Shown here: piece after piece, positions 25,685 to 34,843 of the stretch
Layout: the number at the start of each line of letters is the position of its first letter
Numbering within the stretch: position 1 is the first letter of the stretch
Notes under the pieces: generated by a model
The model's database searches: none
What the model was told of the DNA's origin: nothing
Seen by the model: only the letters and a program-made list of their open reading frames with translations
Program-made: the position numbers and the translations under genes
NCBI RefSeq assembly: GCF_009733535.1
Contig: NZ_SMMI01000006.1
Span: 1 to 64,000, forward strand
DNA from: Sphingobacterium endophyticum
Lineage (GTDB): Bacteria > Bacteroidota > Bacteroidia > Sphingobacteriales > Sphingobacteriaceae
Direction of reading: 5' to 3'
Length of the DNA stretch: 64,000 bases

Positions 25685-26763
25685 TGAGGAGAATCTTTTT
25701 CATACTTACTTTCTTCGTCTATCAGCTATCATTTTCTCAAGAAATTGACCGACGGTTAATAATTTTTGGAGATGCCGGCGAAATGAACAACAAGCAGAGC
25801 TTTTTGATTGAAAGTTCATATGATCTTCAAATACCCCAAAAAACGAAGGCCTTTTTTATTGGTGATAATATTTATCCTTCAGGGATGGGGCTTGAGGAGC
25901 CAGAGCGGAGTAGAACAGAGGATATACTAAAATCTCAATTTGAAGGATTTAGGAATTTAGGTGTACCTGTATATTTTTTGGCAGGGAACCATGATTGGGA
26001 TCATTCCGGAAAGAACGGACTTGCTAAACTGAGAGCCCAAGAACGCTATATTAATGATTTTCGGGATCCCTTCCTACAGTTCTTGCCGACAGCAGGCAGC
26101 ATGGGGCCAAAGACAATAAGCATTAATAAGAATGTGGTGGCTATTGTATATGATAGTGAATATTGGTTATTCCCCCATCATGAACAGAATATAGATCAGG
26201 AAAAAAATCAGTTTATTGCAGATTTAAAGAACCTTATAGACCAAAATAAGGATAAAACCATTCTATTGGTTTCCCATCATCCGATGAGTTCCTATGGTGA
26301 CCATAGTTTAATTTATAATTGGAAGGATCATATTTTCCCGCTAACTGATGTCAGTCCCTCATTATACATTCCCTTGCCTGGATTGGGATCCCTTTATCCA
26401 TTGTTGCGATCCAAAGTCTTTAGATCTCCAGAGGATTTAAAACATCCACTATATGCGGATTTGATTCAAAGTGTTACCTCTATAACAAAAGATCATCCTC
26501 GAGTATTGTTCATTTCAGGACATGACCATGGTCTACAATATATTTCAAATGATAATATCCGCCAGATCGTAAGCGGATCTGGTTCCAAGCAATCCGATAT
26601 ACATCAAAGAAAGCCCTTAAAATATGGCTATAACAAACAAGGATTTTGTGTTGTTGACATATTGGAAAATGATGACATCCGAGTAACATTTTACATTGAC
26701 AAACCAAAAAACAAATTAACAAAGGACTTTGAGACTATTGTTGATTTTGCTGCTGAGCAATAA
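25684..26763 (+). CDS. Secreted metallophosphoesterase
   Basis: The 359-residue product has a signal peptide (RRIFFILTFFVYQLSFSQ) and all five blocks of the calcineurin-like phosphoesterase fold: GDAG (Asp30), GDNIY (Asp61), GNHDW (Asn102-His103), SHHP (His198-His199) and GHDHG (279-283). Together these bind two metal ions and hydrolyse phosphate esters. It is likely periplasmic. Its start codon overlaps the preceding stop (TAATG), indicating translational coupling. In many Bacteroidota a similar phosphoesterase is fused to an Omp85-type barrel; here the barrel is the fifth gene of the same operon. The substrate is unknown. Confidence 0.9.
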   Translation: MRRIFFILTFFVYQLSFSQEIDRRLIIFGDAGEMNNKQSFLIESSYDLQIPQKTKAFFIGDNIYPSGMGLEEPERSRTEDILKSQFEGFRNLGVPVYFLAGNHDWDHSGKNGLAKLRAQERYINDFRDPFLQFLPTAGSMGPKTISINKNVVAIVYDSEYWLFPHHEQNIDQEKNQFIADLKNLIDQNKDKTILLVSHHPMSSYGDHSLIYNWKDHIFPLTDVSPSLYIPLPGLGSLYPLLRSKVFRSPEDLKHPLYADLIQSVTSITKDHPRVLFISGHDHGLQYISNDNIRQIVSGSGSKQSDIHQRKPLKYGYNKQGFCVVDILENDDIRVTFYIDKPKNKLTKDFETIVDFAAEQ

Positions 26764-26783
26764 AAATATCCAAACCAAATTTT

Positions 26784-29108
26784 ATGCTGCTTAGAAAATT
26801 ACATATAGATAATGACATTCTTCAAGATGGAAATATTGAAGAAAAGTTGTCTTTGTGGCCATTCATTCAACATTTAGAGAATCGAATTAAAGAATCGGAG
26901 ATGTATCTGCCAAAAATGGCAGATAAGCTTGTTCGGGAAAAAATTGATGAGTTCGGAGATATCACAGAAAACAACTTAGAGAACTTCAGAGAAGTTTTTG
27001 AGGCGATGTATCATCTTGCCAAAGGAATTCCATCGGACCAGCATGTCAAATGGGGTTTAGGTTTTCCTATTGCCGATCGTGTATTTTATGGCACCAATCC
27101 CTTTTACAATCTATTTGAAAAAGATTTTCATAAAATTAAACCACGTCAAGTTCATGGTATTTGGGACTTGGACTTTACAAATAAGCAATTATTCCTTTTA
27201 GTTTTAGAACGCTTTTATAATATAAGATCAATTAAGAAAAATCTACGGTTTATAAAAAAAGAAGAACGATTCGACCATTATTATGAGCTCGACATAGACT
27301 TCACTTTTGTAAATATACAGGCGAAAAAAGACCTTCCACAGATTGATCTATCATCGATAAAAGAGAAAGATTCTATTGGTTACGAAGATGTTGCTCCTAT
27401 TCTCGAAAAATTTGACTTGAGTAATTTTATTTTCTCTGGCTTCACAATCTGTAGCTTAAGAGATTGTCAGAACGAATTTATTACAGAAAGCCTTCAGGAC
27501 CTTATCAATAACCTGAGCATCTATAAAGGGGCTGATGGGTTATTAAAATTAAATGAGATTTTAAATGGCATGCTTGCAATTGAAGGGGTAAAGACATCAT
27601 TTTATCCTATTTTAAAACTTAATGAAGCCCCAATCTTATCGACAGAATTAGGAAAGAACAGCGTTCTACTGAGCGATCAGGTTTTCTATGAACATTATTT
27701 CAATCAAGGTGAACTCTATCAATATTTAGAAGATCCATCCATATTGTCCTTTGGAGTACAAGAAGGGTTCGAATCTGATGACTCAGCATTAAAACAAGCA
27801 TTGCAAAAGACTGGAATCAGCTCCTATGTTTGTCTTCCATTAATTCATAATGAAAACTTGGTTGGCATATTTGAGGTATACAGTAAGAATGAGGTAAGCC
27901 TTACCCGAAATATGCTTATTCAGGTTCAGTCCTTCTATAATCTGATGACCCAACTCGCAAATGAGATTATATTAAGTTTTAAGAATGAGCTGAACAACGT
28001 CATATTACATCGTTACACGGCATTACAGCCTGCAGTGGAGTGGAAGTTCAATCAAGTAGCTGCACAGTATTTAGGCGATGTGCTTAGTCAACTACCTGAA
28101 CCCGAGCAAGAGAAAATCATCTTCAAAGAGGTTTACCCCTTCTATGCAGCAATAGATGTTAAGGATTCAAGTTTTCTAAGGAATAAGTCTTATAGAGATG
28201 ACCTCGTCATCAGAATCGAATTTGTAGAAAAACTTATTCATGGGCTCAAAAACCATGAAAGCATAAAAATAGATGCTGATTTTTTGCACCGCTTCAATGT
28301 AACAAAGGGCTGGATACATGGTCCAAACCTAGATCATTACCTATTGGACATTTTATCATTCTTTCAAGATTATGTTCCTTCATTTCTTAATAAAATAGGC
28401 GACAAATCCCCAGAAGCCATTCCTTATTTAAACGATTGTAGGAGTAAATTAAAATACAGTTATGAGGATCTACAATCTAGCAGTGAGTTATTTGAGCGTT
28501 CTCTCCAGCGGATAAACAAAACCATCAAACTGGAATTAGCTGAATTCAACGCAGCGATACAGCAAATTTTCCCGTCGTATTTTGAATCTTTTCGCACCGA
28601 TGGAATTGAATATGACCTGTACATGGGGCAATCGATAGCTCCATTGAAACGATTTGACACAAAATTATTAAAGGAGGTCAGAAAACAACAAATCATCAAT
28701 ATTGCAAAGATTGGCCGAAATACCCATGCTTTGAAAGCAAAACTTGAAATTCCGCTAGAAACGACGCAACTTATATTCATACATCCAAACCCGATCGATA
28801 TTAGTTTCAGGGAAGACGAACGAAGGTTTGATGTTGAGGGTTCCTATAATATCAGATATCAAATCATAAAAAAACGGATCGACAAGGCATTTATCAAAAA
28901 CAGTGCTGAGCGGTTGGTTAAACCAGGAACAATTTCAATTGTTTATAGCAGGAATCAAGTATCGAAGGATTTAAAATCATGCTTGGCAGAAGTTTCGGCT
29001 TTAGGATACCTGTTTCCCGACTATGAAGAATTTGAACTTGAAAACCTTCAGGGTGTAAGTGATTTAAAAGCAATACGTGTTAAAATAAAATTAGACGATC
29101 ATCTTTAA
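26784..29108 (+). CDS. Large GAF-domain cytoplasmic protein
   Basis: The 774-residue product has no signal peptide or membrane helix. The middle (about 235-400) reads as a GAF domain: a helix GADGLLKLNEILNGMLAIEG, then strands ending SSYVCLPLIHNENLVGIFEVYS. The N-terminal 230 residues and the long helical C-terminus (about 400-774) match nothing I can name. There is no kinase, cyclase, phosphodiesterase or DNA-binding module. It could be a small-molecule or nucleotide sensor for the operon. It starts 20 nt after the phosphoesterase gene and ends 14 nt before the Omp85 gene. Confidence 0.7.
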   Translation: MLLRKLHIDNDILQDGNIEEKLSLWPFIQHLENRIKESEMYLPKMADKLVREKIDEFGDITENNLENFREVFEAMYHLAKGIPSDQHVKWGLGFPIADRVFYGTNPFYNLFEKDFHKIKPRQVHGIWDLDFTNKQLFLLVLERFYNIRSIKKNLRFIKKEERFDHYYELDIDFTFVNIQAKKDLPQIDLSSIKEKDSIGYEDVAPILEKFDLSNFIFSGFTICSLRDCQNEFITESLQDLINNLSIYKGADGLLKLNEILNGMLAIEGVKTSFYPILKLNEAPILSTELGKNSVLLSDQVFYEHYFNQGELYQYLEDPSILSFGVQEGFESDDSALKQALQKTGISSYVCLPLIHNENLVGIFEVYSKNEVSLTRNMLIQVQSFYNLMTQLANEIILSFKNELNNVILHRYTALQPAVEWKFNQVAAQYLGDVLSQLPEPEQEKIIFKEVYPFYAAIDVKDSSFLRNKSYRDDLVIRIEFVEKLIHGLKNHESIKIDADFLHRFNVTKGWIHGPNLDHYLLDILSFFQDYVPSFLNKIGDKSPEAIPYLNDCRSKLKYSYEDLQSSSELFERSLQRINKTIKLELAEFNAAIQQIFPSYFESFRTDGIEYDLYMGQSIAPLKRFDTKLLKEVRKQQIINIAKIGRNTHALKAKLEIPLETTQLIFIHPNPIDISFREDERRFDVEGSYNIRYQIIKKRIDKAFIKNSAERLVKPGTISIVYSRNQVSKDLKSCLAEVSALGYLFPDYEEFELENLQGVSDLKAIRVKIKLDDHL

Positions 29109-29122
29109 TCTAATGAAATGAT

Positions 29123-31690
29123 ATGCCTTCTTTAATAAAAAAATACATAACCTTTTTTCTAACGCTATTTTGGGGAAATTCTTTTGCCCAAACTGGTGAT
29201 AGTATTGTCACCGTCATTGCTCCAGAATATGATAATGTCGGCGGGGTTCATAGGTTTTGGTTGGGAGACAGCTATAGAAAACTCTATAACACCCCGGTTA
29301 AGATGCGTGTTATGGATCTTTCTAAGGAAAAAGGAGGCTTAAAGATTATCAAATTAGGTGGCGGGATGCAGACACAATCCCTAAGGCTTGCCGATTCAAA
29401 TGGAGTTGAATGGGTACTACGTTCGATTCAGAAATATCCGGAACGTAGCTTACCGGAAAGTCTTCGCAAAACCATCGCCAAGGACATTGTACAGGATCAA
29501 ATTTCTATTGCTCATCCATTTGGAGCCCTGACAGTTCCAACGTTTAATAGAGCTTTAGAAATTCCACATGTTGCGCCGGAGCTTGTGTATGTAGGTGATG
29601 ATCCTCTATTCGGAGAATATAGACCCATATTCAAGAACCGTGCGTATATGTTCGAGGCCAGGATGCCTTTTGAAAATGAAAAAACAGACAATACCCTTAA
29701 GGTCATTGATAAATTAATTGATGATAATGACACGAAAGTAGATCAAAAGCTAACACTTCGTGCCAGACTTTTGGATTTTGTTCTAGGGGATTGGGATCGC
29801 CATGAAGATAACTGGCGTTGGGATCCCGAAAAGGAAAAAGGAAAGAAAACGTACTCCCCGGTTCCGCGTGATCGGGACAAAGTATATTATAAGACATCCG
29901 GAATTTTCCCAGTATTGTTATCATACCAATGGTTGAAAGCACATTTACAACCATTTAGCCCACACATCAGAAATGTTTCCCATTGGAATTTTAATGCCCG
30001 ACATTTCGATAGATTTTTCTTAAACCACTTAAGTGAAAATGATTGGAAGACGGAGATTTTATATGTTCAAGAGACCTTGACCGATTCATTAATACAGCAG
30101 GCGATGCTTCAAATGCCGGACAGCATTGTCAAATTAAGCGCAGCAGAACTTGAAACCAACATACAATCACGTCGTGATGAACTAATGACGACGGGAATTA
30201 CCTATTACAGGTCACTTGCTAAAGTTGTGGACCTTCCGCTATCCGGAAAACGAGAATTTATCGATATAGATATAGAACATGACGGAAGTATCGGCATTGA
30301 TGTTCACAACAAAAAGAAAGATGGTACCGAAGGGGCTAGGATTTTAAAAAGAAAATTCAATCCCTTGGAGACCAAAGAGATCTGTATCTATGGAATTGAT
30401 GGCCAGGATGAGTATAAATTGCATGGAGCAGGTCATTCTCCTATAAAGCTGAGATTAATTGGCGGAAAAGGACATGATAGATTCTTAGCAACGGATGCAT
30501 TCAAAAATGCCAAAAGAACTTTTCTATATGATGATCGATCAGATACAGCGAACACCTTTAATAACTTACAAAACATCCGTTATCGACTAAAAAAAGATAG
30601 TTCAGTACATAAATTCCAATATGATAATTTTGTATATGACCGGAAAGGGTTCTTAGTAAATATGAATTATGGCATAGACAGAGGCTTAATTATTGGAGCT
30701 GGATACCTTATCGAAAACCAAGGGTTTCGAAAGAACCCCTTTGCCTACAAACATGAATTCCTTGCCAGCTATTTGACCGGAAGACAGTCATTCATATTTG
30801 AATATAAAGGTAATGTCAAAAAGGTTTTTGGAGAACAGGACCTTGCTATAGATTTTCGAGCATTAGGACCGTTCAACCAAAGCAATTTTTTTGGATATGG
30901 GAACAACAGCATTTATAAGAAGGAAGACGATTATGAAATAGACTATTACCGTAACAGATATGACTTAGTCAATGCTGATATTTTCCTAGAATATTCCCCT
31001 TTTTCAAGGGCTAAAATATTCTATGGCTCTAGTTCAGAATATTATCATAGTCAATCAAAGAATAATGAAGAAAGGTTTTTCCACGAGTTTAATTTGGACC
31101 AGCCTCTAGAAAATATTTTTGATAATAAGTTTTTTACCGGTGCGACAATTGGTGTAGATTATGATACTAGAGATAATAAATCGAATCCAAAAGCTGGTTT
31201 CAGAATATTTACTCGCTTAGATTGGAAAGGGGAAGTGAATGGCCAGGGTCGAAACTTCACGGCTTTGGACAATTCAATCAGTTTATATAAAACTATTTTC
31301 AATGAGAATTTAACCATTGCAAACCGAACTGGCTTAAAAGCGGTTTGGGGAAATCCTTATTTTTATCAGCATGCCATGATTGGTGGAGAGATGAGTCTAC
31401 GGGGATATAATTCACAAAGATTTACTGGAAAAACCGCCTTGTACAATAACCTTGACGTACGGTTAAAACTATTCAGTTTTAGTTCATATTTAGTTCCGGG
31501 AACTGTAGGTGTTATTGGATTTTATGATATAGGTAGAGTTTGGATGACTGATGACCCTTCTAATAAATGGCATATGGGTTCGGGTGGAGGATTCTATTTT
31601 ATGCCTGGAGATTTAATGGTTATTCAAGCTACCGTTGGTGCAAGTAAGGAAGCCGTCTTACCGTATCTAAGGGTGGGCCTATCTTTTTAA
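29123..31690 (+). CDS. Omp85/BamA-TamA-type outer membrane barrel with N-terminal kinase-like domain
   Basis: The 855-residue product has a signal peptide (to NSFAQ) and two parts. The C-terminal half (about 500-855) is an Omp85-type beta-barrel: the loop-6 motif SLRGY (758-762) and a final LRVGLSF. Instead of POTRA repeats, the N-terminal half (about 50-330) reads like a protein-kinase fold. WVLRSIQK (97-104) may be the ATP-lysine strand, GDWDRHEDNW (222-231) resembles the catalytic loop of HipA/Fam20-like kinases (GDxDRHxxN), and PVPRDRD (246-252 region) lies where the metal-binding DxG/D motif is expected. It is the last gene of the operon. The stop overlaps that of the convergent monooxygenase gene. 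Barrel certain; kinase activity is inference. Confidence 0.78.
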   Translation: MPSLIKKYITFFLTLFWGNSFAQTGDSIVTVIAPEYDNVGGVHRFWLGDSYRKLYNTPVKMRVMDLSKEKGGLKIIKLGGGMQTQSLRLADSNGVEWVLRSIQKYPERSLPESLRKTIAKDIVQDQISIAHPFGALTVPTFNRALEIPHVAPELVYVGDDPLFGEYRPIFKNRAYMFEARMPFENEKTDNTLKVIDKLIDDNDTKVDQKLTLRARLLDFVLGDWDRHEDNWRWDPEKEKGKKTYSPVPRDRDKVYYKTSGIFPVLLSYQWLKAHLQPFSPHIRNVSHWNFNARHFDRFFLNHLSENDWKTEILYVQETLTDSLIQQAMLQMPDSIVKLSAAELETNIQSRRDELMTTGITYYRSLAKVVDLPLSGKREFIDIDIEHDGSIGIDVHNKKKDGTEGARILKRKFNPLETKEICIYGIDGQDEYKLHGAGHSPIKLRLIGGKGHDRFLATDAFKNAKRTFLYDDRSDTANTFNNLQNIRYRLKKDSSVHKFQYDNFVYDRKGFLVNMNYGIDRGLIIGAGYLIENQGFRKNPFAYKHEFLASYLTGRQSFIFEYKGNVKKVFGEQDLAIDFRALGPFNQSNFFGYGNNSIYKKEDDYEIDYYRNRYDLVNADIFLEYSPFSRAKIFYGSSSEYYHSQSKNNEERFFHEFNLDQPLENIFDNKFFTGATIGVDYDTRDNKSNPKAGFRIFTRLDWKGEVNGQGRNFTALDNSISLYKTIFNENLTIANRTGLKAVWGNPYFYQHAMIGGEMSLRGYNSQRFTGKTALYNNLDVRLKLFSFSSYLVPGTVGVIGFYDIGRVWMTDDPSNKWHMGSGGGFYFMPGDLMVIQATVGASKEAVLPYLRVGLSF

Positions 31691-31998
31691 ATTCCATGCC
31701 CTCCCAGAAGTTCAATTTCCTGTCCTTTAGGGGGTTGACCATCCAAAATTGGCATCGCTTGGGAAATTAATTCCTTTACACCTTCTACCTTCAATGAGTT
31801 AGCATGGTCTTCTTTGCTATCCCATATTTCTGTAACAACAACAGAATTGCTATCATTTGAATCAAGTCCAATCGCATAAAGGCTACAACCTTTTGCCTTG
31901 GAAACTAATTTAGAGGCTTCCAACAATATCTTCGCAAGTTCCTCAACTTGACCTGCTTTAGCCGTTAATTTCCCATGTAGTAAATATTTATTTGACAT
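31687..31998 (-). CDS. Antibiotic biosynthesis monooxygenase (ABM) domain protein
   Basis: From the ATG at 31996-31998 the product has 103 residues. A start 60 nt earlier adds an unlikely N-terminus. The ABM fold is visible in YLLHGKLTAKAGQVEELAKI, GCSLYAIG and VVVTEIWDSKEDHANSLK. These small dimeric proteins range from quinol monooxygenases to heme or quinone handlers; the reaction here is unknown. The stop codon overlaps the convergent Omp85 stop by 3-4 nt. Confidence 0.82.
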   Translation of the reverse strand: MSNKYLLHGKLTAKAGQVEELAKILLEASKLVSKAKGCSLYAIGLDSNDSNSVVVTEIWDSKEDHANSLKVEGVKELISQAMPILDGQPPKGQEIELLGGHGI

Positions 31999-32121
31999 AT
32001 CAATCTCTATAAGGTTATATATTATAAACTGGACAATGTAATCTTTGTTTTGGTGCAATTACAAATATAGTTTCTTGAACTAATTTAATTATTTTGTACC
32101 AACATAAACCTATAATTGAAA

Positions 32122-34401
32122 ATGAGACTAAACCCGTACCTATTAATTCTGTTATTCATATCGACCATTAGCAAGCTCAACGGCCAAGAACAGGATCTCG
32201 TAAAATATGTAAATACGCTTCAAGGCACACATTCTGAATATTCGCTTTCTTATGGAAATACATATCCCACAATCGGGCTTCCCTTTGCCGTTCATTTCTT
32301 TTCAGCACAAACAGGAAAAAATGGTGACGGCTGGAAATATCAATATCAAGCGGACAAAATTCGAGGATTTCAGCAGGTTCATCAGTGCAGTCCATGGATG
32401 AATGACTATGCTGTATTTTCCTTGATGCCCGGAACAGGTGATTTGGTGGTTGATGAACATGAAAGGGCTTTGTCTTTTTCCCATAAAAATGAAATTGCTA
32501 AACCACATTACTATTCCGTTAAATTTGACAATGGGATTCAAACAGAGATCAGTCCGGTTGAAAGAGGTGCACATATGCGTTTCACTTTTCCCAAACGGGA
32601 TAAAGCTCATCTTATTTTGGATGGTTACATCAAAGATTGTGAAATAAAAATCATTCCCGAAGAACGAAAAATAATTGGATGGGTCAACAATGGACGGTTC
32701 GTCCCAGAAAATTTTAGGAGTTATTTTGTACTGATCTTCGACCAAGACTTTAAATCTTATGGTACATGGGAAAATGAAAAGGGTTCTATAAATACAGGGA
32801 ATTCAATGGATTCCGGCAAGGGTGTTGGGGCCTATCTAGAATTTAGGCCTGGAAGCAAAGTAGAGGTGAAACTCGCATCTTCCTACATAAGCCAAGAACA
32901 AGCGATATTAAATTATAATCAAGAATTAAGAGGGAACAAGAAATTTGAGCAGACAAAAAACAATGCCTTTCATGTTTGGAACAAATTATTAAATCGGGTC
33001 TTAGTTGAAGGAGGATCAGAGGATGAAAAGGCGACATTCTATTCATGTTTATTTCGTGCGAATTTGTTTTCCAGAAAATTCTATGAAATGGATTCAAATG
33101 GACAACCCTATTATTTTAGTCCCTACGACGGAAAAATACATCAAGGCTATATGTTTACGGACAATGGTTTTTGGGATACTTTTAGGGCCCAATTTCCATT
33201 GAGTAATATTCTACATACCGATATGCAGGGTAAGTATATGCAGTCCCTGTTGGATGCACAGCAGCAGGCGGGCTTCTTTCCCACTTGGTCTAATCCGGGG
33301 ATGTCCGGAGTCATGATTGGAAATCATGCCATTTCCCTACTGACTGACGCATGGATAAAGGGGATTCGAACGTTCAATCCGGACAGTGCCCTTCGTGCAT
33401 ATTACCATGAAACTACAAATAAGGGCTTTTGGGGAGGTTCAAATGGTCGCGAAGGGTGGAAAGAATACTATACGAAAGGCTATATTCCTTACGGTGAAAT
33501 TCATGAAAGCACGGCAAAGACCCTAGAATATGCATACGATGATTTTTGTGCCTATCAATTGGCGAGGCTAACCGGGAACAAATTCTACGAAAATATCTTT
33601 GCCAGGCAAATGTACAATTATAGAAATGTTTTTGATCCTGAAGTTAATTTTGTTCGAGGCCGTCTAGAAAACGGGGAATGGCTAAAAGATTTTGATCCTG
33701 TTGAATGGGGAGGGCCTTTTACTGAAGCTAATTCTTGGCAATATACCTGGTCAGTATTACATGATGTCAATGGTTTAATTAACCTAATAGGTGGTGTCGA
33801 TAAGTTCAATTCAAAGCTCGATGCCTTCTTTACAATGGATCAGCGGATTAAATACGGAACCTACAAACAGGAAATACATGAAATGAGAGAAATGCTTCTG
33901 GCAAAGATGGGTCAATATGCACATGGAAACCAGCCCACTCAACATGTACCATATCTTTATAACTTCAGTGGAGAACCCTGGAAATCCCAAAGACAAGTTA
34001 GGCTGGTTTGTTCCGAACTATATAATGCAACAGAGAAAGGCTATCCAGGAGATGAAGATCAGGGCCAAATGTCTTCCTGGTATGTTTTGAGCGCTTTAGG
34101 TATCTATAGTGTATGTCCTGGCACCGATGAATATGTAATTGGTTCTCCTGTTTTTCAAAAAGCAACCATAACATTGGAAAACGGCAAAAAATTTATCATC
34201 AATGCCCCGAATAATAGCTCTGAGAACGTATATATAAAAACCGCTAGCCTCAATGGTCAGCCATTTAATAAGAACTATATTACTTATGAAGATATTTTGA
34301 AAGGTGGCGTTCTTGAATTTGAAATGAGCAATGTTCCTAATAAAAGCCGGGGAACAGAGCTTTCGGCAAGGCCATTCTCACTCAGTAAGCTCGATAATTA
34401 A
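32122..34401 (+). CDS. GH92 family glycoside hydrolase, alpha-mannosidase (GH92-1)
   Basis: From the ATG at 32122 (a TTG lies 6 nt before) the product has 759 residues and a signal peptide ending near KLNGQ. The start of the mature protein (VKYVNTLQGTHSEYSLSYGN) and the whole fold match GH92 calcium-dependent exo-alpha-mannosidases. Glu535 in TEANSWQYTW is the likely catalytic acid, and Asp644/Asp646 in GDEDQGQMSSWY the catalytic base region. GH92 enzymes release mannose from N-glycans or yeast mannan in the periplasm. The family's usual VEGN appears as TEAN. A second, larger GH92 gene lies convergent beyond the ArsR gene. Confidence 0.92.
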   Translation: MRLNPYLLILLFISTISKLNGQEQDLVKYVNTLQGTHSEYSLSYGNTYPTIGLPFAVHFFSAQTGKNGDGWKYQYQADKIRGFQQVHQCSPWMNDYAVFSLMPGTGDLVVDEHERALSFSHKNEIAKPHYYSVKFDNGIQTEISPVERGAHMRFTFPKRDKAHLILDGYIKDCEIKIIPEERKIIGWVNNGRFVPENFRSYFVLIFDQDFKSYGTWENEKGSINTGNSMDSGKGVGAYLEFRPGSKVEVKLASSYISQEQAILNYNQELRGNKKFEQTKNNAFHVWNKLLNRVLVEGGSEDEKATFYSCLFRANLFSRKFYEMDSNGQPYYFSPYDGKIHQGYMFTDNGFWDTFRAQFPLSNILHTDMQGKYMQSLLDAQQQAGFFPTWSNPGMSGVMIGNHAISLLTDAWIKGIRTFNPDSALRAYYHETTNKGFWGGSNGREGWKEYYTKGYIPYGEIHESTAKTLEYAYDDFCAYQLARLTGNKFYENIFARQMYNYRNVFDPEVNFVRGRLENGEWLKDFDPVEWGGPFTEANSWQYTWSVLHDVNGLINLIGGVDKFNSKLDAFFTMDQRIKYGTYKQEIHEMREMLLAKMGQYAHGNQPTQHVPYLYNFSGEPWKSQRQVRLVCSELYNATEKGYPGDEDQGQMSSWYVLSALGIYSVCPGTDEYVIGSPVFQKATITLENGKKFIINAPNNSSENVYIKTASLNGQPFNKNYITYEDILKGGVLEFEMSNVPNKSRGTELSARPFSLSKLDN

Positions 34402-34459
34402 TTTAGAAAGGATTAGCATAAGAGTACACTGGTTATTTGAATGGGTTTTTGCAAAATAA

Positions 34460-34507
34460 TTTGCGAAACCAAATGATTGCAACTATATTTGAAACCAAAT
34501 AATTGCA
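34460..34507 (+). promoter_or_regulatory. ArsR promoter with two 17-bp direct repeats
   Basis: TTTG (34460-34463), 20 nt, then TATATTTG (34484-34491) form the promoter. GAAACCAAATGATTGCA (34465-34481) lies between the boxes and GAAACCAAATAATTGCA (34491-34507) covers the expected transcript start; the two differ at one base and are 26 bp apart. Such copies at the gene for a small repressor suggest autoregulation. Confidence 0.78.
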
Positions 34508-34509
34508 CA

Positions 34510-34839
34510 ATGGAAACAAGAAGGGATATATTCCAGGCAATCGCTGACCCCACACGAAGATCGATCATCGCGTTGATTGCAATACAGGCGATGACTCCCA
34601 ACGCTATTGCTGAACATTTTGAGAGTTCGAGACAGGCTATTTCCAAACATTTAAGGATCTTAACTGAATGTGAAATAATCAAATCAGAGCAAAAAGGTCG
34701 GGAGATTTACTACCAACTAGAATTAGATAAAATGAAGGAAATTGACCAATGGATAGAACAGTTTCGGAAGATTTGGGAAACACGATTTAACCAATTGGAT
34801 GATTTATTAGGAAACCTAAAAAACAAAAATAATGAGTAA
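34510..34839 (+). CDS. ArsR/SmtB-type winged-helix repressor, SdpR-like
   Basis: From the ATG at 34510 the product has 109 residues. An earlier in-frame start lies inside the promoter and is rejected. [20 protein letters not shown] starts the winged helix, with [15 protein letters not shown] as recognition helix and a GREIYYQLE wing. It lacks the metal-binding CxC of arsenic or zinc sensors and resembles autorepressor SdpR-type members. Those are often followed by an SRPBCC (AHSA1) gene; here the next gene is a convergent GH92, so the usual partner is absent. The promoter carries two direct repeats. Confidence 0.87.
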   Translation: METRRDIFQAIADPTRRSIIALIAIQAMTPNAIAEHFESSRQAISKHLRILTECEIIKSEQKGREIYYQLELDKMKEIDQWIEQFRKIWETRFNQLDDLLGNLKNKNNE

Positions 34840-34843
34840 TAAT

